This document shows, piece after piece, positions 1-8,575 of a stretch of DNA of 64,000 nt; within the stretch, counting starts at the first letter, position 1; every line of letters begins with the position of its first letter. The notes beneath the pieces were generated by a model, which made no database searches, was not told the origin of the DNA, and saw only the letters and a list, made by a program, of their open reading frames with translations. The stretch is taken from NCBI RefSeq assembly GCF_000003815.2, contig NC_049985.1, positions 25,464,212-25,528,211 of the forward strand, written 5' to 3'. A program made the translations under genes and the position numbers. The stretch is from Branchiostoma floridae (Eukaryota; Chordata; Leptocardii; Amphioxiformes; Branchiostomatidae).

Positions 1-1750
1 CAGAAACCCCCTCTACCCAACCTCTGCTTGGTGAATAGTCTTTTTAGGAGTTTCTGTCGGCCCGGGGTTTCTATCTTGTCAACTTTTCTAGGTAGTAGGG
101 GTGTTGAGTTATGCTGTGCTCCGGTTTGTTTTAGAGGACGTCTTTATTATTGTCAAAATCTCTATTTCAGCCTCTTGCTAGGCAATTCATCTCAAAACGC
201 AAGTCATCTCAAAACACAAAACAAGCCAAAGACTAACCTCTGCTTTGAATGATGGTACTTACTAATCATGTGGGGCAGACATGTATATAGCTGTGGGGTA
301 TAAAGAATCTGTTGTCTGAATCTTGGCCTAAATCACCGGAAAGACTGGCATGACTCTACACGGGTCACTTAGCTTTTCAAACCAATACTTGCGGCAGAGC
401 CAGATTTTACACGTTAATGATGACTTTAAGGTGAAGGTAAGCCGGACGAGCTCAGACTGAGGATGAACCATGCGGAAGCATTCGTTACAGGGGTGACGCA
501 ACAGTTAGCCTAGAGCACACGGTGAGAGAGCAAATAAAAACCAGGCTTAAAACCATTGAAAAGCCTTTCTTGATGGGATTTTATGTCAAATCTGGGAATT
601 TTGGGAGTGGCTGCGGTAGGAAAGACACCATACTTGTGGAATCAGTTGTAAAAAAAATGACATTTCGCCATCTCGGGGGTTTTCATGGTATCATCGCAAG
701 ATAGCTGTTTTGAGCTTTACGGACCAGTCCAAGGGCTCTGATTAGGGGGGGGGGGGTCTAGCTCCTAACCAGACGTATAGAAATTCTTGCAAATGCAATG
801 GATGAGAGTTGACAGTGTGGGCTAGCCTGTGAGGGTAAGTTTGTATGGCTTGAAGTTTTGAATCTTGAGATAAATACATTTGTTTCCTCAACTTCTCCGT
901 AGGATTACATGTATTACTGGGGATAATTGTAACTGTATATTTGCCCCTACATACAAGTGCAATGCGGCTTGGATAACCTTTATTCGCAATGTAAATTCTA
1001 AGTACTGGTAATAGAGGAGAACGGACAGTGGCGAATGAAATGTCCCTTATCTTCAACTTGCAAATACGGTACGTTAGACTCTTAGATATGGTAGATGACG
1101 AAAAACAATTTATTCCAAACTGTCCCGTAACAATAACAAGAAAGAAGAGACTAGGCCTGTTTATAAAGAAGCCACATAATTCTATTCTAGTCTCTCCACG
1201 TTTACAGGCAGAAAGAAAACTACACTTCTATCAACTTTAGTTATAGAACCCACACATCACAAAAAAAGTAGAGATTTTTGTCTTCTAGTAGTTCTACTGT
1301 CTCAAAAAAAGTCTAGACCCAATAAGTCACACTAGACTATCGCTTACTATACCGTTTACCATTATTTGTCTGTCATTTTTTGTCACTTGTAATTAGTCCT
1401 CGGGCAAGAATTGACAATTAACTTATCATCAAACTTATTATTTGATTTATAATTAAACTTATCAGGGGAGGAGAAACGTTCTGCTTCAGCAGGTCGATAG
1501 AAACGATCAAACCTGTCTGTAGAACGCGCTATCTGCAAACAAATAAATCAAGACCATGACATATCCAGGGCTAAAGATTAAAAGAAAAAAAATACATTAT
1601 GCTGCAGTGCCCAGGTCAACCGCCAGGAGGCCTCAAATTTACCTCGATCGTTAGGTCAACAACACCTACCCACGTACCAAATATCACCACAATCGCTCAA
1701 AACCTTCTTGTGAGATCGCGGACACACAAACGGTCCCAAATCTATACCTA
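1..1750. other. No gene seen
   Basis: I find no exon with a recognisable protein family here. Positions 15-30 and 225-245 carry fragments resembling the CAAGCAGAGGTTAG end of the 9-bp-TSD MITEs at 34907 and 44733. A poly-G tract lies at about 746-757. The missing first exons of the downstream protease (signal peptide, IVGG-type activation site) were looked for and not found. Confidence 0.5.
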
Positions 1751-1754
1751 ACAT

Positions 1755-1931
1755 TAGTTCACCTATATCCGTAGGGTAACCTATATCCGTTGTATACAAA
1801 AATAGGGTATTTGGGGATCGTTAAGTCACAGTGCAACATTTGAAACCCACGTCGTTGACCTGAAATCTTTAAATACACAGGGGTTTTTTTAAACAACGAA
1901 TCTAGGTTACCCCGCGGATTAAGGTGAACTA
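1755..1931. mobile_element. Palindromic MITE, TAGTTCACC ends (copy 1)
   Basis: The left end TAGTTCACCTATATCCG and the AACCTATATCCGTTG that follows return in inverse orientation near 1900-1931, ending GGTGAACTA. A second near-complete copy is at 2514-2719, with an inner palindrome around AAGTCGACAGACGG. Half copies lie near 2226-2262, 2378-2415 and 3075-3112. All cluster around the first visible protease exon, one starting about 10 bp past its splice donor. No transposase is present, so they are non-autonomous. Confidence 0.75.
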
Positions 1932-2080
1932 GCGTTACATTTTTATAGAGTTGATGAGTGGCTATCCATGTAGGAAAAAGATACTGTTTTTGCTGGTTCT
2001 TCTACTTCTTTCTTCTCCTTCTTCTGTCATTTTTGGTGACGCCTCAGTGGCGAGCCTAATGGTACAGTATTGTTTGCAAG

Positions 2081-5000
2081 AATTGGATGTTCCCGTGGAT
2101 GGTGAGCCTGAAGAACCTCAGGCCAGAGAACCTACACCTGAAGCACTACTGTGGGGGAACCCTGTACAACAACCAGTGGGTCATCACCGCAGCACACTGC
2201 GTGCACGAGGATTATGGGTAACACAGTAGTTCACCTTTATCCGCGGACTAACCTATATCCGTTGTTTTTAAAAACAAACGTTGTTCTTAAACGAATGATT
2301 CAATAAGTAATCTGGCAATGGCGTATGTTACCAAATACTATAGTATCTTCTCCGAGTGTTAGAGAGTATATAACGCTACTTCACCTTTATTTGTGGGTTA
2401 ACCTATATCCGTTGTTTTAAAAAACACGAAAACGAATGATTCAACAAATCATTTGGCAATGACATATATTACTAGATATTTTCTCCTAGTGTTAGTTAGT
2501 AAGCATATAACGCTAGTTCACCTTTATCTGCGGGGTAACCTATATCCGTTGTTTTTCAAAACAGGTTATTTAGAGATATCAAGTCGACAGACGGTGAGAT
2601 ATTATGATGATAACTGTAATATTTTGAAAATTGAAACTGCTGTCCGTTGACTTGATAACCCTTAATACTCTGTTTTGAAACCATCGGATATAAGTTACCC
2701 CGCGCATAAAAGTGAAACTCTTTTTCTTCCTCTACTGTTTTGTGATGATGAAATAATGTGCGTAGCGTTAAAATAACTTTTTTCATAACAAACAAATACT
2801 GACAGAAAACGTACATTTGCATTACCATTGCAATCTTTTAAATGCCCCTTTGTGAAAATGCAGTTTGCTTTACCATATAATAAATCAGGACAAAAACACA
2901 CGTAAGCGAATCATTCAATGAATTATGTATCATATCTATTAGTAGAATTGTAAGATGTATTCTGTATTCTTTCTTTCTTTTTGTAGTTTATAGTTGACAA
3001 TACAAAAGTAACTGTACTTTTTGTCGTGTCAATAAAGCTTGTATCTTCTCCGAGTGTTTGAAAGCATATAACGCTAGTTCGCCTTTATCTGCGGGGTAAC
3101 CTATATCCATTGTTTCTAAAACCAGAGAGTGGTTCCAAATTACAATAGTTTTAAAATATTCCAATTAAAAACCACAGTCCGTCGACTTGATATCCCTGAA
3201 TACCCTGTTTTAATACATGTAACAATGGATATAGATTACTCGGATAACACTGCTAGTGCATCCTCCTACGCAGGGACATCCAACGGCGAAACCGTCTGCT
3301 TTCTCAACTGTCACTCTTAGTTCCTGTTGACGTCCCCCCAAACCAGCTGTCAGCCAATCAGAGATAGGCCTTTCAGTTTTGAAAAGGGGTCTCGCATATA
3401 TATTCTCATTAATATTTATAAGCAGGGCGGTCAGGAACTAAGGGTGACAGTTGAGAAAGCAGGGTACATCCAGACAGGCGGTTTCGCTGTTGGGTGTCCC
3501 TGCGTAGGGATGTGCTAGCATTATTCACATGTATGCGTATTTGTGATTGGTACACAGAGGAACCGATCCCAGCATGTGGCGAGTCCGTTGGACGTCGGTG
3601 GTAAGCTGGGAGGATGGCCGACAGGACCACAACGTCTCCCTGGTCATCCTTCACCCCGCTTATCACCTGTATTACGTGGGTTCCCAGGGTGTGACACACC
3701 ATGATGTGGCGCTGATCAAATTAGCCAGGTAGGTCACTGTCTATATTAGGGGTAGGTACGGTGTACCGGTACAAAACCTTTTTTCTTGTTGGACCGGTCC
3801 GAATATGAAAAGATTCAGTGGACCGGATGTTGGGCTGATTAGGAAATAGACACTACGGCAGGAAGTTTCTACAGTCAAACTTGGTCTAAGTTAACAGAGT
3901 TAGCGTTGTTTCCGTGAAGATAGGATATTCCACCAAACAGATTCCTATCTAGCGAAATGTACCATTGCTTTGGAGTATCAGCCATTCACAAACAATTAGG
4001 TCCGGTGTGACAGCGATCTCGCCCCCCCGTGATCTCGCCCCCCCGGGGGCAAAATCGCTAGCGATCTCGCCCCCCCGGGGCGAAATCACTAGCGATCTCG
4101 CCCTCCCCAGCTAGTGATCTCGCCCCCTACCTCGCCCCCCTTTAGCGATGTCGCCCCCCCCCCAAAAAAAAAAACAACGTTTACATGACATTTTAGAAGT
4201 TGATTGGTATAAATCACAAAATACAGTTTCAGAATGATATAAGTACACGAGTTTGATACATAACTCCATTCATAGTATCAATTATATTAACGTAATTACA
4301 TGGTAATAAGACAGTTGAACTTGTTTCAGACAAGGAGGGTTGGGTCCCTTGTAAATCCCATTATTGCATATACCTGAGTCTTGACATAAGATGTATCTCA
4401 TTGTTTTCACCTGTCCTCAAGCAACCTATATATCTCCAATACGTCGATGTAGGTTAGACATCCAGGTAATAAGATACGCCAAAAATAGTTACTCAAGCAA
4501 CTGCTTTCAAAACCATATCCAGTTGCTTGAGTAACTATTTTTGGCGTATCTCCAATATGAAGTTTCTACCATGAAGTGACCACAAAAGAACTATGTAATG
4601 TCTTTATTAATTATGCAAATATTAGGTATTAATCAGAATAACGCACATTTTGGTATATGCACCTGGCCAAGGGATATCTTCACCTCCAACATGACTGTTT
4701 TTCTAGTATTTAGGAACTGATGCATTTACACGTGTTTCTTAAGACTAGTACTTTACCAGTGTTTGTGTAGCATTTAGCAACAGCTATATCAACTTGCGCG
4801 TAGATAGTGTTTATAATGAGAAACTACTATTCACGTGTGTTTTTGTTAGTGCTTTGGAAATGTTTCCAGCACAAGAAAGAAAACACTGTGACATATTGAA
4901 AACATATAGCTGACGTATTCCGTACCATAGACGGTGTTGATTTATACGTTCGCAGTAGCACTGTTTTTATGCCACCTCAGCTGCAAAAATTGTCTTTTTC

Positions 5001-7216
5001 ATTTCAATGTCATGTTAGCACCGAACAATAAGTCAATATAGTATCGACTTTCGAGGTATGACATCTTACGGTACGGTAATAAGGTGCCATATAGGTACCA
5101 GGTAACACACCATATACGTTACTCCCCAGGTGCAGTATAGTACCAGGTAGCGCACCTGTAATATGTAGTAACCAGCTGCTCTTTGGGGGGGGGGGCGAAA
5201 ACGCGAAAACGGGGGGATACAAGCTGAGCCACGTCTGGGATGGCATTCTTGCTGCTGCAACGCCACCTACATCGGCTATAAGTAGCAGCAAGAAGTAGTT
5301 CCCGTCATTCCACCCTGATGATGGTGTCTGACAGACACCGAAACGTCGGAAGTAAGTTATTTTCTGGTTGTGCTAAAAGAACCTTACTATATGAATAATT
5401 GCCAACCTGATGAAGTTATTCACGGATGTCACATTCACACTGATTATCCTCCTACTGACATCACACTGGTCCTGTCCCTGTCCCTGAACTCACATTCACA
5501 CTGATTATCCTCCTACTGACTACACACTGGTCCTGTCCCTGGTGCTGAACTCACATTCACACTGATTATCCTCCTACTGACTTCACACTGGTCCTGTCCC
5601 TGGTGCTGAACTAACATTCACACTGATTATCCTCCTACTGACTTCACACTGGTCCTATCCCTGGTGCTGAACTCACATTCACACTGATTATCCTCCTACT
5701 GACTTCACACTGGTCCTGTCCCTGGCTCTGAACTCACATTCACACTGATTATCCTCCTACTGACTTCACACTGGTCCTATCCCTTGTGCTGAACTCACAT
5801 TCACACTGATTATCCTCCTACTGACTTCACACTGGTCCTATCCCTGGTGCTGAACTCACATTCACACTGATTATCCACCTACCAACTTCACACTGGTCCT
5901 GCCCCTGAACTCACATTCACACTGATTATCCTCCTACTGACTTCACACTGGTCCTGACCCTGAACTCACATTCACACTGATTATCCTCCTACTGACTTCA
6001 CACTGGTCCTGTCCTTGGTGCTGAACTCACATTCACACTGATTATCCACCTACCGACTTACCACTGGTCCTGCCCCTGAACTCACATTCACACTGATTAT
6101 CCTCCTACTGACTTCACACTGGTCCTGTCCCTGAACTTACGTTCATGCTGATTATCTCTCTTATGACTTCACACTAGTCCTGTCCTTGAAATTACATTAA
6201 TCTTAACATGCTCCCTATTTTACAAATGATACAACCCTCAAAGAAAACTAAGCTACTAGTATGTTTCATGGATTTATTTCACGTTTTTTCCCGATGATAT
6301 TTAGCCAAATCGGATATACTGAAGTGGGCGTACTCCCCCATACAAGACCCTGGGTACTGCAGCCAGGACAACGCCTGGGGATCTCTGATGGTGAGCAGTA
6401 TCCTGGTGTGTTCAGGATATGAGCATGGGCAGGACGACTCTTGTGACGTACGTTTTTGTTTTTCCATTTGACCATTCTTTCTTTACTTGCTCAATGTAAG
6501 GACAGTGTTGGCCACTGCTAGTCACTGAACTAAGTCGCCCCCTACTTGCAGAACATGTCTAAATGGATGTCACCACCAGTACTACACAGACGGACAAGGC
6601 ATGCTACAAAGCAGCTGTCGGAATGGGACCCGCACATGTTGATCTTACCAAAGGCTCACGTTCAGTCCTTTGGAGGCTGTCTGCAGTTCCAGGGCCCTAC
6701 GTTGTGGAACGATCTTTCTGTCGTTCAGACAATGGACAAAACAAGCAGCTTTTAAAAACGGACTGATACAGTAGTACTGTTGGCAGGACTCTCACTGTTA
6801 TCTTTTTCCTGAGTTATGTGTGTAGTTCCCAAGTATTGTATCTTGTCTGTTTCTACATGTGTCCAGGGACTCCTGAAAAGCAGGCTGAAGCCTGAGTGAT
6901 GTAAAATTGTGTTTGGAAAGAGAGTTCCATACTTTACTAGTCCGAGGAAAGAAGTTGTTGCTAAAGATTGACTTTGCTTGATCAAGTGCCATTTGGTTAA
7001 CCTTCATTGACGTAATGTTATATAGTCAATCCTGGTGTTTTGCAGGGCGATTCTGGTGGTCCGCTTATTTGCCCATCCCCTGACGGCAGCCGGTGGGAAC
7101 TGCAGGGCATTGTTAACTGGGGTATCAAGCCATGCGGTCAAACAAACAAGCCCGTCATGTACGCCCGAGTCACCGCCTTCAAGAGCTGGATTGAGCAGAC
7201 CATCCAGGCGAACTAG
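2081..7216 (+). CDS. Secreted S1-family serine protease (trypsin/elastase-like), incomplete
   Basis: Four exons join in phase where adjacent: 2081-2217, 3558-3728, then 6305-6447 and 7046-7216 (stop at 7214-7216). The first begins [10 protein letters not shown] and carries the catalytic His in ITAAHC. The second carries the catalytic Asp in HHDVALIKL. The third ends GQDDSCD and the fourth starts GDSGGPL, giving the catalytic Ser. Cysteines and the closing helix ([12 protein letters not shown]) fit the chymotrypsin fold. By chymotrypsin numbering residue 189 is Asp, as in trypsin, but residue 226 is Val rather than Gly, an elastase-like change that should narrow the S1 pocket. Not found: signal peptide, activation site, and an exon of roughly 50 residues between 3728 and 6305 (VTGWG region). 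It may be divergent, lost to repeats, or this is a pseudogene. Family certain; completeness doubtful. Confidence 0.85.
2514..2719. mobile_element. Palindromic MITE, TAGTTCACC ends (copy 2)
   Basis: Second long copy of the family at 1755-1931. It starts TAGTTCACCTTTATCTGCGG and ends with the degenerate inverse near 2695-2719. The interior holds an inverted pair at about 2578-2593 and 2641-2657 (ATATCAAGTCGACAG against its complement). It lies in the intron after the His exon. Confidence 0.65.
3251..3520. mobile_element. Fold-back MITE with ~75-bp terminal inverted repeats
   Basis: The first ~75 bases (TGCTAGTGCATCC...) reappear inverted at the right end (...GGGATGTGCTAGCA), including the stretch GTTGAGAAAGCAG. 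About 110 bp of AT-rich loop separates the arms. No coding capacity. It lies 38 bp upstream of the protease Asp exon. Confidence 0.8.
3741..3990. repeat. Dispersed repeat with GTACCGGTAC motif
   Basis: Contains GGGGTAGGTACGGTGTACCGGTAC and a tail mentioning 'gatattccaccaaacagattcc'. Inverse or partial relatives sit at 19010-19230 (gatattccacaaaatagattcc; gtaccagtacccacccc) and 23340-23465 (gaaccggtacccacccc). No coding signal. Confidence 0.55.
4011..4163. repeat. C-tract tandem repeat, AGCGATCTCGCCCCCC units
   Basis: About nine degenerate units pair GCGATCTCG with a run of five to ten C. The minus strand therefore has many runs of at least five G, and the plus strand could form an i-motif. 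It lies in a protease intron. Confidence 0.85.
4473..4550. repeat. Near-perfect 31-bp hairpin (TACTCAAGCAACTG family)
   Basis: GATACGCCAAAAATAGTTAC at 4473 is mirrored by its complement ending at 4550, with a 16-base loop. The core ACTCAAGCAACTG recurs as an inverted pair at 46407-46605 and as a single arm near 59353-59375, indicating a dispersed family. Confidence 0.8.
5268..5352 (+). mobile_element. Penelope-like element end with hammerhead-type core
   Basis: The block starts CGCCACCTACATCGGCTAT. At 5315-5321 it has CTGATGA, then a self-complementary GGTGTC/GACACC hairpin, then GAAAC at 5340-5344 followed by GTC. This is the order of the hammerhead ribozyme core (CUGANGA, stem II, GAAA, stem III). 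Such motifs are known from the terminal repeats of Penelope-like retroelements. A related copy, inverted, closes the window at 63923-64000. A downstream tail (TGCCAACCTGATGAAGTTAT, 5400) recurs at 25168. Assignment to Penelope is from recall. Confidence 0.6.
5408..6200. repeat. ~60-bp minisatellite, about 13 copies
   Basis: Units read ACTCACATTCACACTGATTA followed by TCCTCCTACTGACTTCACAC and a variable TGGTCCTGTCCCTG(GTGCTGA) tail. Full units are ~60 bp; several lack the tail and are ~45 bp. It occupies the interval where the missing protease exon would be expected. Confidence 0.9.
6546..6764 (+). mobile_element. Non-LTR retrotransposon ORF2 C-terminal fragment
   Basis: The reading frame contains [18 protein letters not shown] and TSSFKNGL. 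This resembles the closing block of CR1/L2-type reverse transcriptase proteins (SFxVxGPxLWNxLP...SLxxFKxxL). It lies in a protease intron and is a truncated scrap. Confidence 0.6.
6798..7007 (-). mobile_element. Non-LTR retrotransposon ORF2 C-terminal fragment, opposite strand
   Basis: The minus strand reads [17 protein letters not shown]. This is the characteristic 'SFFPRTIxxWNxLP' tail of non-LTR retrotransposon ORF2. It sits head-on to the fragment at 6546-6764, so two separate insertions occurred in this 600-bp intron. Confidence 0.7.
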
Positions 7217-7255
7217 AGTCTTGACAGTACACAATTCTGCGCCACCACAGAGCAA

Positions 7256-7261
7256 AATAAA
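7256..7261 (+). promoter_or_regulatory. Polyadenylation signal AATAAA of the protease gene
   Basis: AATAAA lies 40 bp after the stop codon, a normal position for a short animal 3' UTR. Confidence 0.6.
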
Positions 7262-7604
7262 GTGAAGCATCTTTAAAAGTTTGTCTGAGTACTACATTGA
7301 GTGAAAAAAGAAAGAAACAATTTTTTTAAACTTCTCATATATTACAGTACCAAACGACTTGATGTACAGTATTTCAATCTTTGTACAAGAATATCTACAA
7401 CCGTACAAGTAGTATTAACATTAAAAATAACTGTCAAGACTTTTATGTGGCGTGATGAGCTATATACAGTATATACCACCAGGTTTTACATTGTGTTTGT
7501 ATGCAATGTACACATCTATATGCAATATACACATTTCCACATGCACTGATTGCCTGTCACTTTGAGTTTTACTTGTACAGATCTCTATATACATAAGGTG
7601 CCCC

Positions 7605-8272
7605 TTTATGGTTCCGGTTCGGAGTTTTTTTTAGGATTTGGGGCCGATTTGACTGTCTCTGAGAAAAGCACTAGCGCTTCTCAAAACATCGTTTTTCGGA
7701 TAATTCAATGTTTCCGATAGAAAAGGGTGTGTTGTCGCTGACCGACAGACTCATTTGCCATTTTCTGTAGAAATGTTATTTTTGGTAAAAAACCATCAAA
7801 AATATAAGCTTTTCATCCAAAAATTGCTAATTTGGGGCCATTTTTTACAGGCCGCTACACGGAAAAAATGAATTTTCCTGGGATAATGACTGATATGGCA
7901 AGGAAGGTCAAGACTTCTTCTGTATACTGAGTAAAAAGGAAAAAAAGTTATCCGATACGTTTTCCGCGAGCTCTGATGGCGCTAAAACACCCAAAACGCA
8001 CATAGAACGCACGATCTGGGTAATCAGGCGACGAAACGCTTTACCGCTATCGCGCGCACTAATACCAGGAAGTGTTCGCCGAACAATCAAATCTCCGACA
8101 CCATAAAACCCTACGAACAACAAGCATTTGGAGAAGTATAAAAGATTATAGACTTCTAAAGCGATAGCTGAAAAATCTAGAGCCAAATCTATGGAGACAA
8201 CCTCTGATTTGCGTCTTATTCTTAGGGACTATTTAGATATTGGACACTTGAAATTCCGAACCGGAACCATAA
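7605..8272. mobile_element. Terminal-inverted-repeat element with 8-bp target duplication
   Basis: The ends are TTTATGGTTCCGGTTCGGA and, inverted, TCCGAACCGGAACCATAA. Both are flanked by GGTGCCCC (7597-7604 and 8273-8280), an 8-bp duplication as made by hAT-type transposases. The target resembles the GGTGCCCC of the 54-bp units that follow, so it probably inserted into that array. The minus-strand reading frame 7908-8186 shows no family I recognise. Confidence 0.75.
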
Positions 8273-8575
8273 GGTGCCCCCTCGTGAACCCTTCCCATGG
8301 TGCATCAGGAGGCCACCTGTAACCGAGGTGCCCCCTCGTGTACCCTTCCCATGGTACATCAGGAGGCCACCTGTAACCGTGCTGCCCCCTCGTGTACCCT
8401 TCCCATGGTGCATCAGGAGGCCACCTGTAACCGAGGTGCCCCCTGGTGTACCCTTCCCATGGTGCATCAGGAGGCCACCTGTAACCGAGGTGCCCCCTCG
8501 TGTACCCTTCCCATGGTGCATCAGGAGGCCACCTGTAACCGAGGTGCCCCCTCGTGTACCCTTCCCATGGTGCCC
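8273..8575. repeat. 54-bp tandem array derived from the TUBE1 last exon
   Basis: Six CTTCCCATGG landmarks lie 54 bp apart (8291, 8345, 8399, 8453, 8507, 8561). On the minus strand each unit repeats the end of the TUBE1 reading frame (TMGRVHEGAPRLQVAS and stop). Only the first unit is used as coding end; the others lie in the presumed 3' UTR. Because 54 is a multiple of three, spurious long frames open on both strands. Confidence 0.9.

Noticed and set aside
1951-2229. Signal-peptide-like frame MMSGYPCRKKILFLLVLLLL upstream of the protease His exon
   Set aside because: It is in a different frame from the protease, and the stretch serves as a pyrimidine tract before the acceptor at 2080; joining would need an intron of under 50 bp.
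5408-6200. CRISPR-like repeat array
   Set aside because: Units are contiguous with no unique spacers, and the genome is animal; it is a minisatellite. Same for 21371-21960.
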